A stretch of DNA of 50,308 bases from Deltaproteobacteria bacterium HGW-Deltaproteobacteria-8 (GCA_002840405.1 PHAR01000010.1:1-50308); one strand, 5' to 3'. Shown: positions 39,179 to 50,012, numbered from the stretch's first letter. Notes: generated by a model from the sequence alone, not told the origin. Translations and numbers: made by a program.

Positions 39179-42100
39179 GGCTTCACCTCGGACTTCAAGG
39201 CGACAGGTTCAACAATCCGGCGGTCCAGGTACACGAGCAGGCCGCGCGGAGCCTTGCCCAGGGCTTGCGGGAGCTGTCTGGCCAGGGACAGGTAGGCGCG
39301 CAGTTGCCTGGCGTGCTCCGGCTTGGCCTGGCCGGTCTTGAACTCCAGCACCACCGGGCCGTCCGGGGTGAAGTGCAGCAGGTCGGGCCGCAGGAAGGCA
39401 TTGTCCTCGGCCAGGATGGTCAGCTCGCCTTCGTTGTGTCCCAGGTGCGGACGGGCCTCGGGTTGCGAGAGCAGCCAGCGCAGCATGTCCGCGACCTCGC
39501 GCAGGAGGGTCTGGCGGTCCTCGTCCGTCAGGGCGCGCAGCTCCGGGAATTCCTCCAGGGCCAGGGCGGCGGCGCGTTCGGCATTGGCGCTGTCGTCTTG
39601 GTTCTGCGCATCCGGGGGCCGCAGCAGCTCCACGGCCTTGTGCGCCACCTTGCCGCGCGCGCGGCCGTCAAAGGCGGCGTCCTCAACGGCATGGCGGAAC
39701 ACGCGCAGTCGCGGCAGCCAGGCCTGGAACTCCGGGGTCTCGGCCAGGGGCTGGATCTCGGCTGGAGGCGTCGACAGAGACGCAGGCACAGGGCCAGGGG
39801 CGCATTCCAACGGCGTCTTGCTGGCCAAGGGGCGTCCGTAGGTCGCTCCGGCCTCCTCCGCAGGAATATTCAGCAAAAGTTTGAGGATGGCCGGGACCGG
39901 CCCGGCGTTGCTGCGGCCGCCCGTGCCGGGCACGAAGACGTACAGCTCCTCCTCGGCCCGGGTCCAGGCCACGTAGAGCAGGTTCATCTGCTCCAGCAGG
40001 AGCGCGGCGTTGCGCTGGTGATAGGGCCGCCCCATGGCCTTGGTCAGCCGGGTCAGCACGCGGTGGCCGTGGAATTCCACGGGCCGGTACTCGGCCATGC
40101 GCCCGGCGGACCAGTTGTGCAGGGGCACGATGGTCACCGGGAACTGCAGGCCCTTGGCCTTGTGCACGGTCAGGATGCGGATGGCGTCCGCCGCCTCGGG
40201 CAGGGGCACCTTCTCCTCGGCCCCGGCCTCGTCCCAGAACTCCAGGAACCGGGCCAGCGAGCCCAGGCCCTTGCTCTCGGCCAGGTGGACGACCTCGAGG
40301 AACCGGCGCACGTAGAGCTCGGCCTCGGGGTGGCGTTTCAAAACCTGGAAGGTCGCCAGCGCCGCCTGAATCAGGTCATAGGGCCGCAGGAGCGCGGCGC
40401 GCTTCATGAACGGAGCGATGAGCCGGGCGTGGACCTGCGGGTAGTCCTTGCGGAAGCGCGAGAGCAGGCCGGGCTTTGTCTCGGCGCAGGCCCAGTCGTG
40501 CACGGCCTCCAGGTCGAGGCCGCTCTCGGGCAGGAACAACTCGCGTCCGCTGATGAGCTCGAAGAAAGCGGTGTCGTCGCTGGGGCAGTCCAGCACGCGC
40601 AACAGCGCGGTCAACTGGCGCACCAGCGGGTGCCGCGAGAGCAGCAGGCTGTTCTCGGTGATGATGGGCAGGCCCTCGGCCACCAGGCGTTCGCAGACCA
40701 GGTCCGCGTGCTTGCCCGTGCGCACCAGCACCGCGATGTCGCCGAGGGGGCGGCGCGGCAGGAGCTGGTCGCGGATGGTCTGGACCAGGGCGTCCATGCT
40801 CAGGGTCTCGATGTCCGAAGCCTTGCCCGGCGGCAGCAGGCGCACCTGCACGAGGCCCGGCTCACGCGGCGGGGTGTGCGGCCTGGCAGGCGGAACCTGC
40901 TGCTCCGCCCCTGCAAAGGCAGCGCGCAGGTCGCGCTGAAAGGTCTCGGCGATGTCAAAGGGGGCGCCGGACAGGTGGGCACCGGTGATCTCACGGACAA
41001 TCTCCGGGTCGTCCAGGGCGCCGAACACGCGGTTGTTGAAGGCCACGATCTCCGGCGCGCTGCGCCAGTTGCAGGGCAGGCTGTCGCGCCGGACCCCCCC
41101 GGCCATGGCGTTTAGCTCCGCGTCGGCCGCGACCTCGTCGAAGAGCCGGGCCTCGCCGCCGCGCCAGCCATAGATGGCCTGCTTGACGTCGCCCACGCAG
41201 AACAGGCTGCCGCCCTTGGCCAGGCATTCCGAGGCCAGGGGCAGGGTGGCGCTCCACTGGTCGCGGCTGGTGTCCTGGAACTCGTCCACCAGCAGGTGGT
41301 GCAGGCGGTCGCCCAGACGGCAGAAGGCGTCAGGCACGCCATTGCCCTCGTCCAGGAGCGCGCAGACCTTGCCCGCCAGTTCTGAGCCGAACAGGAAGCC
41401 CTGCTCGCGTTGCAGGGTCTCAAGCTCTGCCAGCAGCCGTGCGCCGATGGCTGCGCAGGGGGCCAGGGCGTAAGCCGGGGCCAGTACGGCCTGGTCATGC
41501 ACGTATTCGGCGCAGGCCGCGCCAAAGGAGGCAAAGAGCGCCTGGGCCGCGTCCGAGCGCCTGCCCCTGCTCTTGGCCAGCAGGCACTCGTCCAGGTCGT
41601 CCTTGGCCAGATAGGCCGAGTCGGGCAGGCCGTCGAAAAGTCGGGCCTCGGCGCAGCGGGACAGCAGCTTGGCGAAGTTTCCATGCGCCACCAGGCCCTC
41701 GGCCTCGATGACGTCGGCCAGGGCTTGCGCAGCCTGCTGCATCCCGGCGTAGGACAGGGTGAGCAGGTCGGCCAGGCGCTTCTGGTCCGTGGTGAAGTCT
41801 CCAGGCAGGGCGCGCAGCAGGCTGGCCATGTCCAGCAAACGCTGGCGCAGGATGTCCTGGAGCCAGAAGCCGTCCCTGTTCTCGTGCTCGATGAGGGTGC
41901 GCACGGCCTGGGCGTAAAGCGCCTCGGCCTCGTCGCCCTCGGGGCTGCCTTCCTCACAGCGGGCCAGGAAGCGGTCGAGCAGCTTCTGCATGGCCGGACC
42001 TTCGTCGAACACGGTCTCGAAGTCCGGGCGCATGCCCAGGTCCAGGGCGAAGAGCGACACCAGCAGGTTCAGCAGGCTGTCTATGGTGCGGATGCCCAAG

Positions 42101-42459
42101 TGCTGGGCATGGCGCAGGATGTCCTGGAGCAGGGCCTCGGCCCGGGCCGGGGGCATATGCCCGTCGCTGTCATCGGCGGTGTCGTCCGCTCCCTCGGGCA
42201 GGCTGAGCGCGCGCAGTTTGAGGGCCTGGAGCACGCGCTCCTTCATCTCGGCCGCGGCCTTGTTGGTGAAGGTCACAGCCAGGATCTCCGGCCAGGAGTA
42301 GCCAAAGGGCCGCTCTGAAGAGCCGACGCAGGCAAAGCTTCCGTTGTCGGCGTCGGCGCCGGTGAGCAATTCCAGGAAGCGCCGGGTCAGGGCAAAGGTC
42401 TTGCCCGAGCCGGCCGACGCCTTGACCTGGCGGAAGGGCGCACTCGTTTGCGCGTTCAT
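39175..42459 (-). CDS. addA: AddA-like UvrD-family helicase-nuclease
   Basis: 1094 residues. Walker A KASAGSGKT lies near residue 14, AVTFTNKAAAEMKERV is motif Ia, LLVDEFQDTSRDQW near 390 is motif II, and TVHKAKGLQFPVTIVPLHNW with LLYVAWTRAEEELYVF gives motifs V and VI. A C-terminal RecB-type nuclease has RPDLLHFTPDG and VVLEFKTGQAK near residue 1036. It is the ATP-driven 3'-5' motor of the AddAB resection machine. It overlaps addB and the transporter gene by four bases each, an ATGA coupling on both sides. Confidence 0.92.
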   Translation of the reverse strand: MNAQTSAPFRQVKASAGSGKTFALTRRFLELLTGADADNGSFACVGSSERPFGYSWPEILAVTFTNKAAAEMKERVLQALKLRALSLPEGADDTADDSDGHMPPARAEALLQDILRHAQHLGIRTIDSLLNLLVSLFALDLGMRPDFETVFDEGPAMQKLLDRFLARCEEGSPEGDEAEALYAQAVRTLIEHENRDGFWLQDILRQRLLDMASLLRALPGDFTTDQKRLADLLTLSYAGMQQAAQALADVIEAEGLVAHGNFAKLLSRCAEARLFDGLPDSAYLAKDDLDECLLAKSRGRRSDAAQALFASFGAACAEYVHDQAVLAPAYALAPCAAIGARLLAELETLQREQGFLFGSELAGKVCALLDEGNGVPDAFCRLGDRLHHLLVDEFQDTSRDQWSATLPLASECLAKGGSLFCVGDVKQAIYGWRGGEARLFDEVAADAELNAMAGGVRRDSLPCNWRSAPEIVAFNNRVFGALDDPEIVREITGAHLSGAPFDIAETFQRDLRAAFAGAEQQVPPARPHTPPREPGLVQVRLLPPGKASDIETLSMDALVQTIRDQLLPRRPLGDIAVLVRTGKHADLVCERLVAEGLPIITENSLLLSRHPLVRQLTALLRVLDCPSDDTAFFELISGRELFLPESGLDLEAVHDWACAETKPGLLSRFRKDYPQVHARLIAPFMKRAALLRPYDLIQAALATFQVLKRHPEAELYVRRFLEVVHLAESKGLGSLARFLEFWDEAGAEEKVPLPEAADAIRILTVHKAKGLQFPVTIVPLHNWSAGRMAEYRPVEFHGHRVLTRLTKAMGRPYHQRNAALLLEQMNLLYVAWTRAEEELYVFVPGTGGRSNAGPVPAILKLLLNIPAEEAGATYGRPLASKTPLECAPGPVPASLSTPPAEIQPLAETPEFQAWLPRLRVFRHAVEDAAFDGRARGKVAHKAVELLRPPDAQNQDDSANAERAAALALEEFPELRALTDEDRQTLLREVADMLRWLLSQPEARPHLGHNEGELTILAEDNAFLRPDLLHFTPDGPVVLEFKTGQAKPEHARQLRAYLSLARQLPQALGKAPRGLLVYLDRRIVEPVALKSEVKP

Positions 42460-43367
42460 GCGCTGGCCTCAACGGCCGGTTCCGGCTCCGCGACCTTTCG
42501 GCTGGCCGGTCTGGCCAGGATGGTGCAGACCACAGCCCCCAGGATCAGCGCGCTGCCCACGTATCCGGCGATGTCGAAGCGCTCGCCCCACCAGACAAAG
42601 GCCAGGGCAGCGGCGAGAACAGGCTCAACGGAGGCGACGATGGCCGTGCGTGTGGCTGAAAGAATGCGCAGGCCCGCGTAGTACACGCTGTACGCGCCAT
42701 AGGTGGTGGTCAGGCCGAGCACGGCCAGGGTCAGCCAGGCCTGCCAGGACTTGTGGCCGAAAGGTACGAAGGGCAGCAGGCACAGGCAGCCCACGGGCAG
42801 GGCATAGAGGAACAGGGTGGGTGTGGCGTAGCGGCCCAGGTAGCGTTTGCCGAAGATGTAGTACGTGGCGTAGCTCAAGCCGGACAAAAGGCCCAGCAGG
42901 ATGCCGGGCAGGTTCACCGCGCCCAGGCCCTGGCCGCTCAGGAGGGACGGGCCGAGGCTCACGCAGGCCACGCCAAGCAGCGTCATGCACAGGGCCACGA
43001 TCTTGCTCCCGGTCATGGACTCGCCGAGCATGAGCCAGGCCAGCAGCGCCACCCAGGCCGGGGCCGTGTACAGCAGCACCGAGGCCAGCGCCGCGCCTAC
43101 GTAGTGAATGGACAAGATGTACGCGCCGAACAGCGTGGCCACGCCGAACACGCCAAAGGCAGCAACAGCGGGCGCATCGGCGCGCTGGAGCTGCCAGGAG
43201 CGCGTGGCCAGGGCATGCGCGGCGAACAGCGACCAGCCGATGGCCGAACGCCAGAACGCGGCCTCCAGCGGGGCCACGCCAAAGGCTATGGCCTGCTTGG
43301 ACAGCGGGCCGATGAGCGCCCAAAGCGCCGCAGCGCAAAGGACAAAGAGGTAGCCGCGAACCTGCAT
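42456..43367 (-). CDS. DMT-superfamily (EamA) transporter
   Basis: 303 residues with ten hydrophobic helices arranged as two EamA repeats: repeat 1 from LFVLCAAALWALIGPLSKQA to SLGPSLLSG, repeat 2 from GILLGLLSGLSYATYYIFGK to ILGAVVCTILARP. Family members export amino acids or metabolites across the inner membrane. The substrate is unknown; the preceding ornithine cyclodeaminase-family gene suggests an amino-acid derivative. It overlaps addA by four bases and starts 7 bases after the upstream gene. Confidence 0.88.
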   Translation of the reverse strand: MQVRGYLFVLCAAALWALIGPLSKQAIAFGVAPLEAAFWRSAIGWSLFAAHALATRSWQLQRADAPAVAAFGVFGVATLFGAYILSIHYVGAALASVLLYTAPAWVALLAWLMLGESMTGSKIVALCMTLLGVACVSLGPSLLSGQGLGAVNLPGILLGLLSGLSYATYYIFGKRYLGRYATPTLFLYALPVGCLCLLPFVPFGHKSWQAWLTLAVLGLTTTYGAYSVYYAGLRILSATRTAIVASVEPVLAAALAFVWWGERFDIAGYVGSALILGAVVCTILARPASRKVAEPEPAVEASA

Positions 43368-43374
43368 GAAACTC

Positions 43375-44364
43375 CTAGAGCTGCACCCAGGTGCCGATCT
43401 TGCGCTCCAGGGCCTTCTGGTAGATCAAATGCCCGGTCATGACGTCGTCGAGTGCGATGCCCATGAGCACGGCGGTGCGGCGGCCCGTGCGCACCCCGGC
43501 CTTCGTTCCGGCGCAGATCTCGCCCAGGTCCGAATGCAGGCCCGCCTTGTCCGGGTAGCCGTTCTGGAAGTACACGCCGTGCTCCTGGGTCCAGAGGTAC
43601 TGCCCGGCGTTGTCCGTGGTGAAGCTCACAGCCTTGCTCATGGTCTCGGCGTCAAAGGCCGAGTCGTAGTCCACGGCGATGGCCAGGCAGTCGGCCTTGA
43701 GCCACTCGGCCCGCACGTAGCGCTGGGGCTTCTCCACGATGGGTGAGCAGGTGATGATCACGTCGGAGTTCGCCACGCAATCCTTGGGATTGGCGCACTC
43801 GACGAAAGCCGCGCCAGGCAGCAGGGGCTGCATGTCGGTTTGGTAGCGGGCGCTCTGGCCCGCAATGGGGTCGAACATGCGCACCTCGGAAATATGGGGG
43901 AAGACCTCGATCATGGCCCGCAGGTTCATGCGGCCCTGCACGCCAAGGCCGATGATGGCCACGCTTTTGGTGTCCGGGCTGCCGAAGTGCCGGGCGTACA
44001 CGCCCGAGGCCGCGCCCGTGCGCCAGGCCGTGATCCAGGCCGCGTCCATCACCGCGCGCACAAGGCCCGTCTCCGGGTCGAGCAGGCACCAGATGCCCGT
44101 GATGTACGGAAGGCCCTTCTTCTGGTTCGGCGGATAGCCGGACACGACCTTCACTCCCGCCATGTCGAGCTCGCCGCCCACGTAGCAGGGCATGGAGTGG
44201 TTGAAGCAGTCCTTGCGCGTGTGGATGCCGATCTTGGCGGGCATCTCGATGTCGCCGCGCCCCTGCGCCACAAAGCCGCGCTCAACCTCGTCCATGATTT
44301 CCAGCATGGTGATGCCGAGGGTGTCGATATCTGCCTGGGAGAGCCAGAGAACGTCGAAGGCCAT
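43375..44364 (-). CDS. Ornithine cyclodeaminase/mu-crystallin family enzyme
   Basis: 329 residues from MAFDVLWLSQADIDTLGI; CAGGAG ten bases upstream supports this ATG over starts up to 44580. The Rossmann motif VAIIGLGVQGRMNLRAM, the substrate lysine region MPAKIGIHTRKDCFNHSMPC and the family pattern AAWITAWRTGAASGVYARHF are present. Relatives deaminate ornithine to proline, reduce ketimines or make opine-like or staphyloferrin precursors. The exact reaction cannot be read from the sequence. It heads the minus-strand run that continues through EamA and AddAB. Confidence 0.88.
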   Translation of the reverse strand: MAFDVLWLSQADIDTLGITMLEIMDEVERGFVAQGRGDIEMPAKIGIHTRKDCFNHSMPCYVGGELDMAGVKVVSGYPPNQKKGLPYITGIWCLLDPETGLVRAVMDAAWITAWRTGAASGVYARHFGSPDTKSVAIIGLGVQGRMNLRAMIEVFPHISEVRMFDPIAGQSARYQTDMQPLLPGAAFVECANPKDCVANSDVIITCSPIVEKPQRYVRAEWLKADCLAIAVDYDSAFDAETMSKAVSFTTDNAGQYLWTQEHGVYFQNGYPDKAGLHSDLGEICAGTKAGVRTGRRTAVLMGIALDDVMTGHLIYQKALERKIGTWVQL

Positions 44365-44514
44365 GGGCGTCAAGCTCCTGAAGTTGAAGGTTTGTGGGTT
44401 CCCCAACCTTCTAGAATGTTTTGCGCCTCGCGTCAAAAGCGGATGCCCGCTGGCTGTGGCCGAAGCGCCCGCACGGCTGTTGCCGGAAACGCGCGCACAG
44501 GGTAGGGTGTGCTC

Positions 44515-45372
44515 ATGGAAAACAACGAAAATCATGTCATGGCGCAGAGCGTCCAGGTGGACAAGGCCATGAGCGGCCAACGGTTGGACAAGGCGCTGGA
44601 GCAGCTCATGCCGGACTCAGGCCTGCGTCTGCGGAGGCGGCTCATCGAGCTCGGCCGGGTGCTTGTGCAGGGCCGGCCTGCCGCGCCCTCCCTCAAGGTG
44701 CTTGAGGGCTGGCGCATCGACCTGCTGCCGGACGACGCGCCCCAAAAGGCCTCGGTGAAGATCCCCATCGTCAAGCGCACCATGAGCTTTGCCGCCCTGC
44801 TGAAGCCCGCCGGGATGCACAGCGCGGCCATTGCCGGGATGAATGAGCCCTGCGTTGAGGCGCTGCTGCCCGGGCTTTTCCCGGACTCCCAGCCCGTTTT
44901 GCTGAACCGCCTGGACAACCTGACCTCAGGGCTGTTGCTGGTGGCGCTCAAGCCCCAGGCGCAAAAGGACTACGCGATCATGGACGCCATGAAGGTGACC
45001 AAGGAATATGTCGCCATCGTGGTGGGGCAGTTGGACGAGGCTCTGGAGCTCCGGCGCTGCCTGGACGGTGACGACCGCAGGCGCACGCGGGTGCTGGCCA
45101 AGCTCGACCCGGAGCGGCGCAACTGGACCTTTGTCTGGCCCGTGGAGGAGCTCCCTGGCGGGCTGACCAAGGTCCGGGTGCAGATTTATGCCGGGGCCAG
45201 GCACCAGATCCGCGCGCATCTGGCTGCGGCCATGCTGCCCATCCTGGGCGATCCGCTCTACGGCGAAGGCAATGCCGAAGCTCCGCGCCTGTTTCTGCAC
45301 CATCGTCGTCTGGTTTTCCCGCGTTTCGAGGCAGAGGCGCCCGAGAACTGGACGGTTCCTGTCCTTTCGTGA
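44515..45372 (+). CDS. RluA-family RNA pseudouridine synthase
   Basis: 285 residues. An S4-like RNA-binding segment lies at about 15 to 65 (GQRLDKALEQLM, LRRRLIELGRVLVQGRP), followed by the synthase domain with the catalytic Asp134 in NRLDNLTSGLLL and later ARHQIRAHLAA and LHHRRLVFP. The usual HRLD reads NRLD, a small variation seen in some members. It isomerises uridines in rRNA or tRNA; the target is unknown. ATG 44515 is preceded by AGGG; GTG at 44509 is possible. It diverges from the cyclodeaminase gene over 150 bases. Confidence 0.88.
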   Translation: MENNENHVMAQSVQVDKAMSGQRLDKALEQLMPDSGLRLRRRLIELGRVLVQGRPAAPSLKVLEGWRIDLLPDDAPQKASVKIPIVKRTMSFAALLKPAGMHSAAIAGMNEPCVEALLPGLFPDSQPVLLNRLDNLTSGLLLVALKPQAQKDYAIMDAMKVTKEYVAIVVGQLDEALELRRCLDGDDRRRTRVLAKLDPERRNWTFVWPVEELPGGLTKVRVQIYAGARHQIRAHLAAAMLPILGDPLYGEGNAEAPRLFLHHRRLVFPRFEAEAPENWTVPVLS

Positions 45373-45406
45373 TCTTCAAGCGTGCCGGGCACCGGCAGGA
45401 GGGACC

Positions 45407-45868
45407 ATGATCCGCCGCTTCACCATCGCCCTGGTCAGCGCTGCGCTGCTGCTTCTGGCGGCCAGCATCGGCCTGGCCGAGATGTCCAAGGGGCAGACCC
45501 AGTACGTGCCGTGCTCGTCGCACATCTTCCACGGTCCCAAGTCCCGCCAGTTGGATCTGACCGTGACCCTCGTGGTGCGCAACATCGACACCAAACGGCC
45601 CCTCAGCCTGACCTCCGTGGACTACTACGGGTCGGACGGGCAGCTTGTGCGGCGCTATCTGGCTGCGCCCGTGGCCGTCCAGCCGCTCTCGGCGCGTGAG
45701 TTTGTGGTGGACGAGAAGGACATGGCGGGCGGCGTCGGGGCGTCGTTCCTGGTGAGCTGGAAGTCGGGCGCCGCGCTGAACGCGCCCATCGTCGAGGCCG
45801 TGATGATCGGCTCGAGCAACGGCCTGGGCATCTCCTACATCAACCGAGGCGTTGCCATTCAGGAGTAG
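45407..45868 (+). CDS. DUF3124-type exported protein
   Basis: 153 residues from MIRRFTIALVSAALLLLAAS; AGGAGG just before the ATG is a perfect binding site. A signal peptide ends near residue 24 (SIGLA). The mature part is beta-rich: QYVPCSSHIFHGPKSRQLDL, TVTLVVRNIDTKRPLSLTSV, DYYGSDGQLVRRYLAAP and a final IGSSNGLGISYINRG, matching DUF3124 proteins as I remember them. Periplasmic location is likely; function unknown. It follows the pseudouridine synthase by 34 bases. Confidence 0.8.
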   Translation: MIRRFTIALVSAALLLLAASIGLAEMSKGQTQYVPCSSHIFHGPKSRQLDLTVTLVVRNIDTKRPLSLTSVDYYGSDGQLVRRYLAAPVAVQPLSAREFVVDEKDMAGGVGASFLVSWKSGAALNAPIVEAVMIGSSNGLGISYINRGVAIQE

Positions 45869-45986
45869 CCGGGGCCAATGACCGCGGCCATGCCTCGAGA
45901 CGTCGTACGTTGAACGGGTGCTTGCGCAGGGCGCCATCGGCCGGGAGTGAACGCCGGGTGCAGGGCAATGGTCAAAACTCACAAAC

Positions 45987-46709
45987 CTAGTAAAGCCAGA
46001 TGTGATCTAGGTCATCTCCTTGTTTTCCATCAGTCCGCCGCTCTCGCAATATTTTTGCCGGGCGTCCCGCCACGACCATATTGTCTGGAACATCATGCGC
46101 CACAAGTGACCCCGCTGCGACGATGGCTTGCTTCCCTATGGTGACGCCTGGGAAGATCGTTGCGCCGGAGTAAATTTTTGCATATTCACCTATAACAACA
46201 GGGTGATACGTTCGTTCAATGTGTGAAGACTCACTGTGTCTGTGTGTAAATATCCTGACATCTTCCGCAATGGCGACACCATTTCCAAGTGTGACGCCAC
46301 CTTTCGTGTCTATGAATACATTGCGGTTGATAAAAACGCGATCTCCCACATTCAGGAGCTGTCCAAAGTTGAAACGGAAGTTCTCTTCCGCTATGAATGC
46401 ATCACCACAGCGGCCAAACAGCCGTTCCGCAATCATTCGCCTGAAGGGGATTGAAAACTGAATGATGAGAGTCAAAGGCGATTTGTCAAAGTAGTCCCAT
46501 AAGAAATGCAAATTCCTTTGGGCTGCAGTGAGAGGGTACTCTTGGGCTTTTGGCAATGTCTCGGCATAGAGATGCATCCTGGAAATGGTATCCAATTCCA
46601 AGTGCGGCGCTTCCAGTATGGCCAGAATATCCTGGACGGCCTCAGCCTCTTCGATATGTTCCAATATCTTTGAGACATGATTGAGCCTAGCGGAAAACCA
46701 CACATCCAT
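45987..46709 (-). CDS. Hexapeptide-repeat acyltransferase (maltose/CAT acetyltransferase-like)
   Basis: 240 residues. Residues 1 to about 100 are a helical extension; the left-handed beta-helix follows with hexapeptide turns (VGDRVFINRNVFIDTKGG, IGEYAKIYSGATIFPGVTIG, IVAAGSLVAHDVPDNMVVAG) ending RPAKILRER. The likely catalytic His lies in IFTHRHSESSH. Such enzymes acetylate sugars or lipooligosaccharides; here no glycan genes are adjacent. The coding sequence is clearly poorer in GC than its neighbours, a sign of recent transfer. AAGGAG five bases upstream supports the ATG. Confidence 0.88.
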   Translation of the reverse strand: MDVWFSARLNHVSKILEHIEEAEAVQDILAILEAPHLELDTISRMHLYAETLPKAQEYPLTAAQRNLHFLWDYFDKSPLTLIIQFSIPFRRMIAERLFGRCGDAFIAEENFRFNFGQLLNVGDRVFINRNVFIDTKGGVTLGNGVAIAEDVRIFTHRHSESSHIERTYHPVVIGEYAKIYSGATIFPGVTIGKQAIVAAGSLVAHDVPDNMVVAGRPAKILRERRTDGKQGDDLDHIWLY

Positions 46710-47101
46710 AAGCGCTCCTTGTCTCAGTCGAATCGGGACAGTGGCGGTATGTTCGTCCGCCAGTCAGGTCAGGTCAATGTTTGAATATTGCCATAGGGAT
46801 AGACGGATCGCAATAGACGGAGGATGACAACTCGAGTGGGACTCAGGGGACGATGAGAAATCCGGCTCCTGACCCCCTGCCAGCGAATGCGTCCACGCAC
46901 AGAGGTCCCATTGGTGAGCAGGAGAAGGTCTGGGGAGGATCACGTCTGTCCGGGGGCGTGGAAAGCCTCGTTACCGGCATCGCGGACCGCACAAGTCCCG
47001 CAGATCCTTTGCTTAACAATACGATTTTACGCCAAAAAACAAGACGTTCGCAAAAAGCGCCCATGCTTCCGACTGCGTGTGGCAGTGGGAACGGCAGCCG
47101 T
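46710..47101. other. 392-base spacer, possible structured RNA, no gene found
   Basis: No protein-like frame was found. Complementary segments CTCCTG (46866-46871) with CAGGAG (46919-46924), and TCCACGC (46892-46898) with GCGTGGA (46956-46962), could form nested stems, and GGTCCCATTGGTGAGC lies between. The right part (47010-47060) is AT-rich with A runs and may hold the 3' end signal of ftsY. Evidence for an RNA gene is weak. Confidence 0.25.
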
Positions 47102-48502
47102 TCAGCGCGACTGGCCCAATAGCGCCTTGGCGAAGTCCTCGCCCACAAAGGGACGCAGATCCTCCATCTTTTCGCCCAGGCCCACGAAGCTGATGGGGAG
47201 CCGGTGGGTGATGGCCACGGACACCATGACCCCGCCCTTGGCCGTGCCGTCGAGCTTGGTCAGCACGATCTCGTCCACGCCCACGGCCTCGTGGAACAGC
47301 TTGGTTTGCGAGAGCGCGTTCTGGCCCGTGGTGGCGTCGATGACCAGCACGATGCGGTGCGGCGCGCCGGGGTGCTTCTTCTCCAGCACGCGCTTGATCT
47401 TGCGCAGCTCCTCCATGAGGTTGACCTGGGTGTGCAGGCGTCCGGCGGTGTCCAGCAGCACCAGGTCGAAGCCCTCGCGCTGGGCCATGTCCACGGCCTC
47501 AAAGGCCACGGCCGCCGGGTCCGAGCCCTCGGCCTTGGAAAAGATGCCCGCGCCCACGCGCGCAGCCCAGATCTCCAGCTGGCCGATGGCCGCAGCGCGG
47601 AAGGTGTCGCCCGCAGCGATGAGCACTTTGCGGCCCTGCAGGCGCGCGCGGTAGGCCAGCTTGGCGATGGTGGTGGTCTTGCCCACCCCGTTCACGCCGA
47701 CCATCATGACCACCTCGGGCGCGGCCGCCACCTTGGGCTTTTTCGGCAGGGGGAAGATGGCCTCCAACTCGGCGGAGAGCACTTCGCGGAAGCGCGCGGC
47801 CTCGGTGACGGCCATGCTGCTGGCGCGCTTCTTGAGGTTGCCGATCAGCTTCTGGGTGGCCTCGGAGCCCATGTCGGCCATGATGAAGATCTCTTCCAGC
47901 TCCTCCCAGAAGGCGTCGTCCAGCCCGCCGGAGCGGCCGAACAGCGCGCCCAGGCCGGTGGCGAAGCGGGCCTTTGTTTGGGCCAGGCCCTGGGCGAACT
48001 TCTTGAAGATGTTTGTGCGCTCCTCCTGCTCCTGCTCCAGGTCCAGGGCCAGGATCAGGCGGTAGCGCAGCTCGGAGCGGATGTCTTCGGGCTTTTGCAG
48101 TCTCATGGCCCAGGCCCAGGCCTCGAACTCGTTGACGAAGGCTTCGGCTTCGGCCTCGGGCACGCTTAAGGTGGCGAAGAGAAAGCGCAGGCGCGCCCAC
48201 AGCTCCGGCCCGGCGCTGTCGATGTCCGTGAGCAGAATGCCCAGCCACTGCGATATCTTGGCGCGGCCAGCGGACAGGGAGGTCGCCAGGGCATCGCGCC
48301 AGGCCTGGGAGAGCTCGGGTGCTTGCGCTTCGTTCGTGGCCGCAGCTTCCGGCTGGGTGGGGGCCTGTTCGTCGACCTCCTGCCCGGCAGGCTGACCGGC
48401 CTGCAGATCGGGCTGCAGACCGGGCTGGGCCTGCGCCTCGGCAGGCGTTGCGGCGGCTGTGTCGCCGCCCCAGAGCTTCTTGATCGTGCTGAAAAATGCC
48501 AT
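47102..48502 (-). CDS. ftsY: Signal recognition particle receptor FtsY
   Basis: 466 residues. A Gln/Ala/Pro/Glu-rich acidic region (20-65) and an extra helical segment to about 150 precede the N domain (KKFAQGLAQTKARFATGLGA) and the SRP GTPase G domain: GVNGVGKTTT, AAGDTFRAAAIGQLE, VLLDTAGRLHTQVNLM, VIDATTGQNAL and TKLDGTAKGG. FtsY receives ribosome-nascent-chain-SRP complexes at the inner membrane and reciprocally hydrolyses GTP with Ffh. It diverges from asnS over 127 bases. Confidence 0.96.
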   Translation of the reverse strand: MAFFSTIKKLWGGDTAAATPAEAQAQPGLQPDLQAGQPAGQEVDEQAPTQPEAAATNEAQAPELSQAWRDALATSLSAGRAKISQWLGILLTDIDSAGPELWARLRFLFATLSVPEAEAEAFVNEFEAWAWAMRLQKPEDIRSELRYRLILALDLEQEQEERTNIFKKFAQGLAQTKARFATGLGALFGRSGGLDDAFWEELEEIFIMADMGSEATQKLIGNLKKRASSMAVTEAARFREVLSAELEAIFPLPKKPKVAAAPEVVMMVGVNGVGKTTTIAKLAYRARLQGRKVLIAAGDTFRAAAIGQLEIWAARVGAGIFSKAEGSDPAAVAFEAVDMAQREGFDLVLLDTAGRLHTQVNLMEELRKIKRVLEKKHPGAPHRIVLVIDATTGQNALSQTKLFHEAVGVDEIVLTKLDGTAKGGVMVSVAITHRLPISFVGLGEKMEDLRPFVGEDFAKALLGQSR

Positions 48503-48629
48503 GCGCGCTCCCTTGCAGTTGTGTGGCGGCTATCTACCAAAGGACCGGGGGTGACGCAACTCTGTTGAAATCCCGGCTGATCGGCACTAGAAGAGGGCAA
48601 CGGCACGAGCCGGACACAAGGAGACGCAC

Positions 48630-50012
<1,383 letters not shown>

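Noticed and set aside
36350-39295. 981-codon plus-strand frame antisense to addB
   Set aside because: AddB has nuclease and iron-sulfur motifs in the correct places; the antisense product is Gln/Gly/Ala/Arg-rich without any motif.
39265-41115. 616-codon plus-strand frame antisense to addA
   Set aside because: Same composition bias; AddA motifs on the minus strand explain the region.
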